From Trebonia sp963785645 (GTDB taxonomy: Bacteria; Actinomycetota; Actinomycetes; Streptosporangiales; Streptosporangiaceae), in assembly GCA_963785645.1 (NCBI GenBank), contig CAWAWG010000017.1:1-64000 (forward strand): DNA of 64,000 bases, written 5' to 3'. Positions 1 to 8,224 of the stretch are shown here, piece by piece. The notes under the pieces are model-generated. The model was not told the origin of the DNA and ran no database searches. It saw only the letters and a list, made by a program, of their open reading frames with translations. The stretch's first letter is position 1. Every line of letters begins with the position of its first letter. Made by a program: the position numbers and the translations under genes.

Positions 1-294
1 GGGGTCTTGCGAGTAAGGTCACCAAGCAGGAAGAAGTTCCCCGCCCTCGCCCTGTACCTGCTCACGGGCCCAGCCGAGCTGGGTCGTGCCCACTCCGCGC
101 TCCCCCTGCAGCGGCAAGCCCAGCGCCTGCGCTGGGCACTGGCATCGGCTTCCCTGATGCCCTGGCGGATTTGCCGCGCCGCCTCGGGATGCATGCCCTC
201 CACATGGAACGGTGACGAGGACCACACATCCTCGAGCGCGCCTCGTCCAGTTGAAGGTGAGCGCCTCAAGCGCTCTTAGCTCTGCCTCACTCAT
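1..294 (-). pseudogene. P-loop ATPase, decayed N-terminal part
   Basis: Reading leftward from the ATG at 294, one protein can be followed only by joining three frames. 'MSEAELRALEALTFNW' is followed, after a shift near 243, by 'DVWSSSPFHVEGMHPEAAR', and after a second shift near 115-135 by 'LGLPLQGERGVGTTQLGWA'. A last segment reading 'NFFLLGDLT' runs off the window edge. GERGVGTT sits where a Walker A (GxxGxGK[ST]) is expected, with the lysine replaced by threonine. The segments recall an actinobacterial ATP-binding family that starts with this LEALxFxW...DVWxxSPFHVEG pattern (from memory). It starts 14 bases after the stop of the broken gene at 309-944, so the two were probably one operon. 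Function is not known. The frameshifts and lost lysine say it is dead, unless the shifts are sequencing errors. Confidence 0.6.
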
Positions 295-308
295 GATTAC
301 CTGACCGG

Positions 309-944
309 TTACCTGACCGAGAGCAAGTGCTTGAACTCGCCCCCGACTCGAAGCGCCGATTGCCGATCAGCATCCGTGAGAGCCTGCTGATTGTCCTGCG
401 GGACCAGGTTGACCCGCTGTGCCCGGTACATTCTCTCCAGCGCGGAATCAAGATCGGTTCGCTCAATGACGGACAGCCGGTCGCGCAATTCCGTGCCTAA
501 CGAACTCGCCTGGCTCAGCGGCCAGATCGTGATAGGCCTCAATGACAAGTTTCTCGACATCTGCGGCCTGGGGCGACGACGTGGCCTCATCGGCGGAGCG
601 CCACCGGAATAGGTCCGCCAGGCTCTGCCCTGTGTCATCCAAGTGGCGGCCGAGACCGCCGAGGACGGCTCGAGCGCCCCCTCCATGCTGGTCGCCTTGC
701 CCCGCAAGCCGACGGAAAGCTCCGTGGCGCACCAGCGCCACCCGGCGTCGGTCAACTCGTGGGCATAGGTGCGGCCGGTCCTGCGGCTGTCAACCAGCTT
801 CAGGTCGTTGAGCTCCCGGCGCTCCTTCCCGTCGAGCCGGAATCCCGCACGCTCCGCGAGCTGCGAATTTGTTACCTCACGCGCTTCTCCCAGCAAAGCA
901 AACAGAACCGCGCGCTCCTTGACAGAGAGATCATCAGACTGCAT
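309..944 (-). pseudogene. Companion of the ATPase gene, frameshifted; winged-helix-like N-terminus
   Basis: The start ATG at 944 is preceded by a strong purine run (AGAAGGGGGG). The frame opens with 'MQSDDLSVKERAVLFALLGE', then '..NSQLAERAGF..LDG', which looks like a winged-helix region, and continues to about residue 75. The sequence then continues sensibly in a second frame ('AVLGGLGRHLDDTGQSLADL', about 700-500) and returns to the first frame for the C-terminus ('ERMYRAQRVNLVPQDNQQAL') up to the TAA at 309. Two compensating frameshifts therefore interrupt a protein of about 210 residues. It lies directly upstream of the ATPase remnant in the same direction. I do not recognise a named family. 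The DNA- or protein-interaction role is inference from the N-terminal helices only. Confidence 0.55.
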
Positions 945-1330
945 TTTCGGCCCCCCTTCTGATTTCCGCCGATCCCGGGCGTGCTCACCTTTCCCGGTGA
1001 TTGCGACGTTGCGCAACTGTTCCCTTACGAGAGGTAGGCGCTCATCAGCAGTATTGTATGCCTTGGACCGGCTTCGCCCGTCTCGATCTCTGAGGACGAA
1101 CTCAGCTCCGCCGTCGTAGCCTGGGGTTCGGGCCATCGGCCATACGCTTGGGCTGCTCGCGCACCCGGATCTGATCTGCACTTACGACGACATGCCAGAG
1201 CGGCCGGCCACTAAAGGACTTTACGGGGCAAGACCACGAAGTTGGCGCCGTCCTGAAGGCAGTGCCACTGCTCCGTTTGCCCGGTTTGTCCAGCATCCAG
1301 GAAGCGCAAGTCCATGATCACGGAGTATTT
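945..1330. other. No gene recognised; open minus-strand frame upstream of 944
   Basis: The minus-strand frame of the 309-944 gene stays open back to 1181 ('AEFVLRDRDGRSRSKAY..'). This could be the remnant of another upstream gene, but no start, family or ribosome site supports it. From 1181 to 1330 nothing is seen. Confidence 0.3.
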
Positions 1331-1657
1331 TCATCTTATTAGAGGGAAATCCTCCACGAAACGAAAATGATCCGCAATCATTGCGGTGGACAGCTGGTAT
1401 GCGGCGACATCGGAGATCACACGGCAATCGGGGCACCACGCGTCCCCTGACTTAGCGGCATTTGCTTTGCGGGGCCCAGAGGTATCTTGACCCGAGGGTG
1501 GCCACTGCGCCGTATGGTCGCGTTCGAGCGGGGTGATGATCTCGACGCGTTCGGCCGGGATGACGCAGGTAGTGACCTCCACCGGGGCTTGCGTTCGCAT
1601 AATGGCACGGTCGAGGTCGCGCATGGTCCTGCTGACGGCCTGGTCAGGGGCGGCCAT
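1331..1657 (-). CDS. Small hypothetical protein, doubtful
   Basis: An open frame of 108 codons starts 14 bases inside the 3' end of the GntR-TetR gene. It ends 'DAWCPDCRVISDVAAYQL..' with a single CPDC pair. Overlap with the upstream gene and same direction would fit translational coupling. No family is recognised, and codon use at the 3' end is less GC-rich than in the regulator. It may be spurious. Confidence 0.25.
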   Translation of the reverse strand: MAAPDQAVSRTMRDLDRAIMRTQAPVEVTTCVIPAERVEIITPLERDHTAQWPPSGQDTSGPRKANAAKSGDAWCPDCRVISDVAAYQLSTAMIADHFRFVEDFPLIR

Positions 1658-2612
1658 CGATGAGTGCGGTGAGGCCGTCGAGCAGGCGCTGCAGCCCGAA
1701 CTCGAACAGGTTCTCCAGATTGAAGTCGTAGTCGGTAGCGGTGAGGCGTTCGAAGACGGGGAAGCGGCCCGCCTCCACGATTGACCGCATGGCCGGTCCC
1801 TGGGTATCCAGCCACTCTTCGCTGTTCAGGCCGCTGGCCGCCTCGGCGTCCGCCTCGAGCTCGAGGTTCACGGCGGTGCCGCGCACGTAGTTGACCAGCG
1901 TGATGTGGATCGTGAGCATCGTGGACGGGTCGAGGCCGCGCCCGTCGAGAGCGCTGAGCACCCACTCGGCGCAGGCGAGGCCGCGGGCGATCGGCTGCGG
2001 CCGGGTTACCGACAATGCCGGGGCTAGCCAGGGGTGACGCTGGAACATCGCCCAGAGGGTCCGCGCGGCGAGCTCGAGCTGGTCCCGCCAGCCCTCGGGG
2101 GGACGGGCCGGGAAGCGGCACTCGCCGAACGCCGCGTCCATCATCTTCAGCAGCAGGTCGTCCTTGTCGGCGACGTGCCGGTAGAGCGACATCGTCGCCA
2201 CCCCGATCTCGGTCGCGACGCGGCGCATCGACAGCCCGGCCAGGCCTTCTGCGTCGGCGACGGCCATGGCTGCGGCGACGATCCGGCCGGGCGCCAGCCT
2301 CGGATCAGACGTGCCGCGCCGGCGGGCCGCGGCCGGGCCCGTGGGGGTGGCGGGCGGCGCGAGGGCCAGGGGACGTCCGTGCGCCGGCTGGCGGCCGCCG
2401 ACGACGGTGCCCACGCCGGGAATCGGGCGGACTATGCCTTCCTGGCGGAGCGCGGCGAGCGCCTTCGTGGCGGTGGCCATGGCCACGCCCCACCGCTGAG
2501 TGATCTCGCGAGTGGAGGGCACCCGGTCGCCAGGAGCCAGGGTGCCTTTCTCGATCTGATCCCGCAGCTCGGCAGCGATCTGGGCATACGGCGGTAGGTT
2601 CACGCCGCTCAT
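1644..2612 (-). CDS. GntR-TetR fusion transcriptional regulator
   Basis: This 322-residue cytoplasmic regulator carries two DNA-binding heads. Residues ~5-75 form a GntR-type winged helix ('LPPYAQIAAELRDQIEKG', 'VPSTREITQRWGVAMATATK'). After a Pro/Ala-rich linker, residues ~105-160 form a TetR helix-turn-helix ('LSMRRVATEIGVATMSLYRH'). Residues ~170-320 resemble the TetR/TetR_C ligand-binding fold. Such fusions are common in actinobacteria next to genes they control. It is divergent from the FAD monooxygenase at 2788. Two perfect 12-bp palindromes sharing AGTGCACTAG lie in the 175-bp gap, one only 16 bp upstream of this ATG. This supports auto-repression plus control of the monooxygenase. The ligand is unknown and probably a small aromatic or drug-like compound (inference). 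Confidence 0.85.
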   Translation of the reverse strand: MSGVNLPPYAQIAAELRDQIEKGTLAPGDRVPSTREITQRWGVAMATATKALAALRQEGIVRPIPGVGTVVGGRQPAHGRPLALAPPATPTGPAAARRRGTSDPRLAPGRIVAAAMAVADAEGLAGLSMRRVATEIGVATMSLYRHVADKDDLLLKMMDAAFGECRFPARPPEGWRDQLELAARTLWAMFQRHPWLAPALSVTRPQPIARGLACAEWVLSALDGRGLDPSTMLTIHITLVNYVRGTAVNLELEADAEAASGLNSEEWLDTQGPAMRSIVEAGRFPVFERLTATDYDFNLENLFEFGLQRLLDGLTALIDGRP

Positions 2613-2627
2613 GTTACCTCTTCCGTA

Positions 2628-2639
2628 CTAGTGCACTAG
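2628..2639. promoter_or_regulatory. Palindromic operator candidate (CTAGTGCACTAG)
   Basis: This is a perfect 12-bp palindrome 16 bp upstream of the GntR-TetR start. It shares AGTGCACTAG with the palindrome at 2714-2725. Its position over the regulator's own leader suggests autoregulation. Confidence 0.55.
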
Positions 2640-2713
2640 GGCCTGCGCAGAAGCGGCCGGCCAGCCGGGCAGCTCGCTGCGAACCCGGCGGCTGCCCTCG
2701 ATTCACGCACCAG

Positions 2714-2725
2714 TGCACTAGTGCA
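2714..2725. promoter_or_regulatory. Palindromic operator candidate (TGCACTAGTGCA)
   Basis: This perfect 12-bp palindrome is the second copy of the AGTGCACTAG element in the intergenic region. It lies 63 bp upstream of the monooxygenase ATG at 2788. Two copies between divergent genes are what a dimeric GntR-type repressor would be expected to bind. Confidence 0.5.
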
Positions 2726-2787
2726 TGCCTCTATAACAGAGCTAATCAGCTTGACGAACTAAGTGCGTACGTCATACGCTCCGCTCT

Positions 2788-4000
2788 ATGCGGAACAGGG
2801 ACGTGCTCATATCCGGCGCTGGCATCGCCGGGCCCGCTTTGGCGTACTGGCTAAGCGAGCACGGCTTCACCACGACCGTGGTGGAGCGTGCGCCGGCCCC
2901 GCGCCGGGGGCCAGACGGTCGACCTGCGCGGGGCGGGACGTACGGTCATCGAGCGGATGGGATTGATGGACCGGGTGCGGGGGGTGAGCGTCGACCAGCG
3001 CGGCATCGCCTTCGTCGGTGCCGACGGCCAGATCGCGGCGCGGATGCCGGCGGAGCTATTCGGCGGCGAGGGGATCGTCTCCGAAGTCGAGGTGCTGCGC
3101 GGCGATCTTGGCCAGGTTCTCTACGAGGCGACCGTCCCGGCCACCGAGTACCTGTTCGATGACACGGTCCGCGGGCTTGACCAGGACGATGAAGGCGTCA
3201 CGGTCACCTTCGAGAAAGCACGCCCGCGGCGGTTTGGCCTGGTAATCGGGGCTGACGGGCTGAACTCGGCGGTACGCGGCCTGGCGTTCGGCCCCCAGGC
3301 GCAGTGCGTCCGCCCGCTCGGCTGCTACACGGCCTGGTTCACCGCGCCCGCCGAGTTCGATCTCGGCGGCTGGTTCCTCATGCACAACGCCCCCGGCGGG
3401 CTCGTGGCCTCGATACGGCCGGGACGGGTCCCCGGCGAGGTCAAGGCCGGGCTCAGCTTCCGCTCGGCGCCCATCGACTACGACCCCCGCGACACCGCTT
3501 CGCAGATGGACATCCTGGCCGCCCGCTTCTCCGGCGCCGGATGGGAGGTCCCACGGCTGCTCAAAGCCATGCGCACCGCACCCGACTTCTTCTTCGACCC
3601 GATCGCCCAGGTGCGCCTCGACCGCTGGTCCAGCCGCCGGGCCGCGCTGGTCGGCGATGCCGGCTACTGCCCGACGCCGCTTACCGGCCTGGGCACCAGC
3701 CTGGCCCTGGTCGGTGCCTATGTTCTCGCGGGCGAGCTGGCCGCAGCCGACGGCGATCACCACGTCGCCTTCGCCCGCTACGAGCAGATCACGCGGCCCT
3801 ACGTCACCCAGGGCCAGCAGCTGCCCCCGGGCGGAATCAGGGGCTTCGCGCCGGACAGCGCCATCGCCATCGGCCTGCGGACCGCATCGATGCGCTGGAT
3901 GAGCCGCTGGCCAATACGGAACCTGCTGGCCCGGCAGTTCGGCAAAGCTGCCGACATCGAGCTCCCCGACTACACCCCCCAGGCCAGACGGTTACTGCCG
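2788..4000 (+). pseudogene. FAD-dependent monooxygenase, frameshifted near the N-terminus
   Basis: This is a class A flavoprotein hydroxylase (PHBH-like fold) using FAD and NAD(P)H. The ATG at 2788 opens with the dinucleotide-binding motif 'VLISGAGIAGPALAYWL'. At about 2905 a run of five G breaks the frame; removing one G joins '..ERAPAPRR' to 'GQTVDLRGAGRTVIERMGL'. The remainder shows the DG motif 'VIGADGLNSAVRG' and the GD motif 'RAALVGDAGYCPTPLTGLG'. About 405 residues are recognisable, which is normal for the family. The frame runs on to a stop at 4171, but beyond about 4000 the sequence belongs to a different gene remnant (4003-4080), so the natural C-terminus is lost. The gene is divergent from and probably controlled by the GntR-TetR regulator. 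The homopolymer indel may be a sequencing error, leaving a working enzyme with a foreign tail. Confidence 0.75.
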
Positions 4001-4002
4001 CC

Positions 4003-4080
4003 TCCACCGCTATGTGGTGATCGAGCTGAAGCTCGGCAGGTTCGAACCGTAGTACATCGGCGAGGTCGACTCCCACGTTC
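4003..4080 (+). pseudogene. Remnant of a DUF1016 (YhcG-type) PDDEXK nuclease
   Basis: In the frame offset from the monooxygenase, the DNA reads 'CRLHRYVVIELKLGRFEP', then TAG, then 'YIGEVDSHVQQ'. This matches the nuclease core of the intact gene at 8911-9954 ('KLHRYVVFELKLGRFEPEH'). The TAG stands where the intact gene has GAG (Glu). About 26 codons survive. The intact copy and this fragment differ at many bases, so the fragment is an old paralogue rather than a recent copy. Confidence 0.7.
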
Positions 4081-4486
4081 AGCAGGGTCACGCTCGTGGC
4101 GTGAACTGACCCTGCGGCTTGCCGGGCAGGGCCACCACGAGACGGCGCCGATGGCTGGCCGGCTGGATTGAAAGGCTTCATGTTGCGGAGTGTTGTTTAC
4201 CGTACTCGTCGGACAGGGCGTGCTCTACCGCCGCGCCGCCTTGTCTCCTTCTGTTCACTTGTCTCTTGAGCGGACGGGGCGTAGCGTCAAAAGGCGGAAG
4301 GTGTACTCGTTTATCAACATATAGACGGGTTTGAGACTCCTTCCTGTCCGCTCCGGACCTCGGCGGCGCTTAGCACACAGCCATCCCCGTGCGCGACCGT
4401 TAGGCAGTACCGATCGTGCCGCTGGCCTGAGCGGAAGACCGCCGCCAAAACCCGGTCGGCCTGCGGCACTCATGAAAGGACCCGTC
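4081..4486. other. No gene recognised
   Basis: About 400 bases separate the nuclease remnant and the secreted-protein gene. The monooxygenase frame stays open to 4171 without recognisable content. No family, terminator or convincing promoter was found. Confidence 0.4.
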
Positions 4487-4957
4487 ATGGTCCCTCCCTC
4501 ACGTTCTCTCCGTCGTCGTACTGCTGTCATCCTGAGCGTGGCCGCGGCGAGCGCCGGTACCGCTGGCCTGGTGGGCCTGAGCGCGTCCCCGGCGAGCGCC
4601 GCGCCGAAGCCGATAACCGTGAGCTGTAAGACCTTCACAGTGAGCACTGCCGCCGGCAGTGTTGGCACAGGCTCGGGATGTAACCACCGCTGGATCTCGG
4701 GCGGCGGCGGTACACAAGCAACCGGCACCGGCACCTTCATCGTGACGTGGAACACCGGGCTGACTACGACAGGCACGGACACCAAGACCGTGATCACGCC
4801 TTCGGCGTGCCCGTCGACCTTCCCGGAAGAGGTCGAGGCCTTCGGCACCGTGACAGGTGGTACGGCTACACGCCTCATTGGCGGACAGTCGCACAGCTTC
4901 TTCTGCGTCAGTGCCACCGAGCGGGAGCTTCTGCCCGGTACGACGTGGAACATGTAA
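4487..4957 (+). CDS. Secreted protein of unknown function
   Basis: This protein of about 156 residues is predicted to be exported. The N-terminus has a basic stretch (RSLRRR), a hydrophobic core and an 'ASPASA-AP' signal-peptidase site near residue 35. The mature part is Gly/Thr/Ser-rich, with four cysteines (SCKTF, SGCNH, SACPS, FFCVS) that could form two disulfides. The ATG at 4487 is preferred over the ATG at 4472 because AAAGGA at 4475-4480 sits six bases upstream. It stands alone with no operon partner. No family was recognised; the composition recalls small secreted actinomycete proteins. Confidence 0.7.
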   Translation: MVPPSRSLRRRTAVILSVAAASAGTAGLVGLSASPASAAPKPITVSCKTFTVSTAAGSVGTGSGCNHRWISGGGGTQATGTGTFIVTWNTGLTTTGTDTKTVITPSACPSTFPEEVEAFGTVTGGTATRLIGGQSHSFFCVSATERELLPGTTWNM

Positions 4958-5124
4958 GGACGCATGCATCTCTTTGAAGCGTTCGGGCAGTGTCGACTAG
5001 AGCCGTCCCAACCAGCCCGGCGGTGATCTGCTTGCCGCGGGCGACGCCGGCTTTCCGCGACCGAGCTGGATGAGCGGCTGGACGCTGCGTTGTCTGCTCG
5101 TACCATCGGGGAGGCGAACCGCAC

Positions 5125-5550
5125 ATGGACGCCTACCTGAAGACCGCGAGCTGCAACAAGACCAAGGGCCAAGGCTGGTGCCGCCAGTGCGCCAAGTGCG
5201 CCTGGGTGTTCCTGGCCACCAGCGCCCTGTTCGGCCACGACCTCGCCGTCGGCAAGGCCGGCGGCGACCTGTTCACCGACCCCGCACTATCCAGCCTGTA
5301 CGAAGCCATGGCCGGGCTGCCCGGAGCCGGAGACAAGCCCTTCGAGTGCACCGGCACAGAAGAAGAAGTCCGCTCAGCCATCCAGACCGCCCGGCAGCAG
5401 GCCACCGAAACACCCGCCCTCGCCACCTGCCTGCGCGACCCCGCCGTCCAGGCCGCCCGCCCGCTAGACGTGCTCCTCAAGGACTGGGGCCAGGACGACC
5501 TGCTGCCCGCAGCACTGAAGACACAGATCCGCCGCACCGCACACCGGTAA
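5125..5550 (+). CDS. C-terminal portion resembling MurL-type epimerase; probably truncated
   Basis: The frame has 141 codons. It contains 'TASCNKTKGQGWCRQCAKCA' followed by 'WVFLA', a Cys-rich CxxCxxC cluster, and later 'KPFECTGTEEEVRSA'. From memory this combination (CxxCPKCxFVFLA ... HKPFECVGExxESR) is typical of the C-terminal third of UDP-N-acetyl-alpha-D-muramoyl-L-alanyl-L-glutamate epimerase (MurL). MurL is an adenylating enzyme of about 450 residues that makes the D-Glu of peptidoglycan. Two thirds of that length are absent, and no upstream frame continues it. The companion MurD2 is not present. The ATG at 5125 may be fortuitous. It is likely a remnant; another Zn-binding ATP-pyrophosphatase-like family is the alternative. 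Confidence 0.5.
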   Translation: MDAYLKTASCNKTKGQGWCRQCAKCAWVFLATSALFGHDLAVGKAGGDLFTDPALSSLYEAMAGLPGAGDKPFECTGTEEEVRSAIQTARQQATETPALATCLRDPAVQAARPLDVLLKDWGQDDLLPAALKTQIRRTAHR

Positions 5551-5790
5551 CGCCCGAGCCGGGCCACGGCCAGCTGCACGCTGCCGCCCCCCGCCACCGC
5601 GCCAATCCAGCCACTGCCGCTTCCAGTTTTCCCGAACGGCTTGTGGTTACTCGCCAACGCCCCCGCCATCTCCTGGAGGCACGTTTGCGCTTCTGGCCTG
5701 AGGGACGGAAAACCCGTTCCGCCTAGGCTGGGCAGCGCGCGGGCAGGTCCGTCGTCGCGGGCAGAAGGGCTGCCGGAAGGCCCTTGCGGG

Positions 5791-5955
5791 CTAGCCGCGC
5801 AGGCGCAGGGTGAACTGCTGCCAGGCCTTGGCGGTGAAGTTCAGGGTTATGCCGTCACGGTCGGTGGTGTCGCGGACCGCTACACTCTCGGTCGATGCGA
5901 CCTCTACGCACGCCCCACCGTTGGCACCGGAAAAGCTTGATTTCCGCCACTCCAT
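5791..5955 (-). CDS. DUF397 protein (first XRE/DUF397 pair)
   Basis: This 54-residue protein starts at the ATG at 5955, inside the last codons of the XRE gene in a different frame. It reads 'MEWRKSSFSGANGGACVEVA' and then '..VAVRDTTDRDG..LNFTAKAWQQF'. This is the WRKSSxSGxxGxxCVEVA...VRDSKxPxG signature of DUF397. DUF397 proteins are small partners of XRE/DUF5753 regulators in the WhiJ/AbaA-like loci of streptomycetes. The partner here overlaps directly, so the two are translationally coupled. The second copy is at 27364-27558. Confidence 0.85.
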   Translation of the reverse strand: MEWRKSSFSGANGGACVEVASTESVAVRDTTDRDGITLNFTAKAWQQFTLRLRG

Positions 5956-6692
5956 GCTTCTGCCATCCCTTCGAGTATCCGCAGGGATTCAGATCCCCTG
6001 TACGCCTCGGTTCGAAGGCTATCGAAGATCCGCATCAGCGACGAGACCGTTTCTCCTGTGTAGACGAAACCGCCTGCTATGTGCTCGGCGTACACCGACT
6101 CGTCCGCGATCACGAAGCCGCTGGTAACGCCGGGATTGGCAATGGCCGGGAGGACCTGGAGGGTAACGTTCGGCATCGCTGCCACATCGCGAAGATGACG
6201 CATCTGGGCGGCCATGGTCTCGGGTGACCCGACAAGGCGATACAAGGCCAACTGGTCCACGAGGAACCAGGCCAGAGGAGGGTGCTCCCGCATGAGCACC
6301 CGGCGTTGCCTCTCCATCCTGTTGGCCAGGCGCGCGGCTACCGCCTCGTCAGTAACTGCCGGATAGGTCCGCAGGAGAGCGCTGGCGTAATCCTCGGTCT
6401 GGAGCAGCCCCGACACGACCGACGGCCACCAGTCCCGCAGAGCTGCGGCTCGCTCTTCCCGTTCCGGCCAGTCCTTGAACGCCGGCGGCACCTCCGCCCA
6501 CTCGCTCAGTTCCGCGTAATACTCACCGAACCAGCCATTTCTTTCCGGAAAAGCGATGTCACACGCGGCGGCCACCTTCTCCGTCGGCGGCCTCTTGCCG
6601 TTTTCGATCCGGGAAGCGTGACCGATGTTGATGCCGGTGTGAGCGGAAAACTCGCGCAGCGACCAGCCGCGGGCCAGTCGCTCCTTCTTCAT
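5904..6692 (-). CDS. XRE-family regulator with DUF5753 domain (WhiJ-like), copy 1
   Basis: The protein has 262 residues. An N-terminal Cro/C1 helix-turn-helix ('LARGWSLREFSAHTGINIGH') is followed by a DUF5753 domain (~residues 75-250). The core 'WWPSVVSGLLQTEDYASALL' is highly characteristic. The visible ATG at 6692 has no good ribosome site. Upstream, an ATG near 6728 does (AAAAGG), and its sequence would read into '..NGGNPATHFGRQM' after a one-base shift. The gene may therefore start there with a small indel. It is coupled to DUF397 downstream. The dead IS at ~6888 separates it from the two-gene cassette at 7818. In the second locus (27.4-28.9 kb) the same four genes are adjacent and divergent. 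Confidence 0.85.
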   Translation of the reverse strand: MKKERLARGWSLREFSAHTGINIGHASRIENGKRPPTEKVAAACDIAFPERNGWFGEYYAELSEWAEVPPAFKDWPEREERAAALRDWWPSVVSGLLQTEDYASALLRTYPAVTDEAVAARLANRMERQRRVLMREHPPLAWFLVDQLALYRLVGSPETMAAQMRHLRDVAAMPNVTLQVLPAIANPGVTSGFVIADESVYAEHIAGGFVYTGETVSSLMRIFDSLRTEAYRGSESLRILEGMAEAWSGGNQAFPVPTVGRA

Positions 6693-6833
6693 CTGGCGGC
6701 CGAAGTGGGTTGCCGGATTACCACCATTGAACCTTTTTCATCCTTGATGTAGTCGATCGAGTTCGTAGTGTGAATGATGACGTTGTCGTCTCGTCCCGGC
6801 CGCGAGTGCGGCATGTGGCTGCGGATATGGCGA

Positions 6834-6883
6834 AGCCCCTGGTAGGCGAGGGATTACCACATCAACTCGTCCGCCCAGGGGCT
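6834..6883 (+). repeat. Inverted repeat just upstream of the dead transposase
   Basis: AGCCCCTGG at 6834-6842 pairs perfectly with CCAGGGGCT at 6875-6883, five bases before the transposase ATG at 6888. A hairpin here would sequester the start region. Such structures limit translation from outside promoters in some insertion sequences. Confidence 0.45.
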
Positions 6884-6887
6884 CCTT

Positions 6888-7665
6888 ATGCTGTTTTACC
6901 GTGCCGCGCTGCCGTTGTCGAAGAAGACGCTGAACTTCACGGCGGGGATGATCCGCCGCCACCGGAAGGCGATCGGGTCCGTGTGGCGGAAGCTCGATGC
7001 CGGGCGGCAGGCGCTGCTGGTACTCGTGCACCTGAAGAAGGGCGAGACGTTCGCGCAGGCCGTGGCGGGTTTCGACGTCGGGACCGCCACGGCCTGGCGG
7101 TACGTGCACGAGGCCCTCGGGCTGCTCGCCGCCCGCGCGCCGTAGCTCCGCAAGGCGGTCCGGGATGCTAAAAGGGCAGGTCACGCGTATGTCGTCGTCG
7201 ACGGGACGCTGATCCCGATCGACCGGGTCGCCCGCGACAAGCCGTTCTACTCGGGAAAGCACAAGAAGCACGGGGTAAACCTGCAGGTCATCGCATCTCC
7301 GCACGGCGACGTCCTGTGGGTCTCCGGCGGACTGCCCGGCTCGGTCCATGACAAGCGAGCCGAGTGGATCTGGGGCTACCTGGACGAACTGCAAGCCGCT
7401 GGCCTCGCCGTTCTCGCCGACAGCGGCTACCGGGGAGCGCTGCGGGCGTACCTGCCGTACAAGAAGCGCAAGGGAGGGAAGATCCTCGATTCCGAGAAGG
7501 AGGTGAACCGCGCCCATGCCCGCCTGCGCGCCCCCGGTGAGCGGGAAAGGCCCAGCTGGAGACGTGGGGCATCCTCCGCAAGGTCCGCTGCTGCCCCACC
7601 ACCGTCGGCAAGCTCGCCAAGGCTATTCACGTTCTACAACTTGGAGAGACGGCTCATTGTTTACG
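6888..7665 (+). mobile_element. IS5-type (DDE_Tnp_4) insertion sequence, transposase inactivated
   Basis: The transposase starts at the ATG at 6888. It has an N-terminal helix-turn-helix region ('FAQAVAGFDVGTATAWRYVH'), is stopped by an in-frame TAG at 7143-7145, and continues in the same frame. The continuation holds the DDE core: 'VVDGTLIPIDRV', 'LPGSVHDKRA', 'VLADSGYRGAL'. Near 7552 the frame shifts into 'AQLETWGILRKVRCCPTTVG', the conserved C-terminus. One nonsense codon and one frameshift make it dead. Clear terminal inverted repeats and a target duplication were not found, so the ends are approximate. It lies between the XRE/DUF397 pair and the small-gene cassette, which are adjacent in the paralogous locus. 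This suggests it inserted there. Confidence 0.75.
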
Positions 7666-7817
7666 GACATGAAATCAATGTTGCCACAGCATCGCACCGC
7701 TGTCACGGATTGCTGCATTGTGGTCACACGTTCCGCTGCCGCCGAGCGTGCGGCCAACCCATTGAATGGGAGCGGCAGCGGGACGCTTCAAATTCCACTC
7801 TCTGAGGGAAATACGAG

Positions 7818-8003
7818 ATGACCAGCTCCGATGACTTTACGAAGATGACCGATCCCGAGTTCCTGGCCGAGCGGAGGCGCGTGCGCGAGGTGCTGGAACA
7901 TACGCCGGAACAAGAGGTGAGCGCTACGGTTACGGAGCTTTTCGAGAAGCTCAACGAGGAGTTCATCCGCCGGGCACGGCTCTCATGGGGAGGCGGCAAA
8001 TGA
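7818..8003 (+). CDS. Tiny charged protein, cassette copy 1 gene 1
   Basis: This highly charged, probably helical 61-residue protein contains 'MTDPEFLAERRRVREVLEHT' and 'FEKLNEEFIRRARLSW'. It is closely related to the 59-residue protein at 28561-28740, with identical FLAERRRVRE, LEHTPE and RRAR blocks. Its TGA overlaps the start of the next gene (ATGA), so the two are coupled. Both copies occur beside XRE/DUF397 pairs. No family name is known to me. An accessory or antitoxin-like partner of the WhiJ-type regulator is a guess from context only. Confidence 0.75.
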   Translation: MTSSDDFTKMTDPEFLAERRRVREVLEHTPEQEVSATVTELFEKLNEEFIRRARLSWGGGK

Positions 8004-8149
8004 ATGCCACCGAGGCAATCGCGACCCTGTCCAGAGACGCGGCACGGATGCTGGCCGTGGAGATCCTGCTGGCCGACCCCGAGAGTCTCCACGATGACAT
8101 CCTGGAATCGTCTTTGTACCTCTTGCGGGAGCGTCTCAGAGCCGGATGA
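8000..8149 (+). CDS. Tiny hydrophobic-helix protein, cassette copy 1 gene 2
   Basis: This 49-residue protein overlaps the preceding gene by four bases (ATGA). The sequence includes 'DAARMLAVEILLADPESLHD' and 'ILESSLYLLRERL'. It is nearly the same as the 53-residue protein at 28755-28916 (AARMLAVEILLADPE.LHDD.LES.LYLLRE.LR). Conservation of both members and of their order across two loci shows they are real genes despite their size. Function is unknown. Confidence 0.75.
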   Translation: MNATEAIATLSRDAARMLAVEILLADPESLHDDILESSLYLLRERLRAG

Positions 8150-8224
8150 CTTTGAGGCTGTCCTGCGGGCTCTTGCTAGCGCGCTGGAGGGTAGTTCCTT
8201 ACCATCTCACCTGGAGGAATGACC

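Noticed and set aside
4255..5238. Long minus-strand frame across the secreted-protein gene
   Set aside because: No motif or start signal. The plus strand has a signal peptide, Shine-Dalgarno and cysteine pattern.
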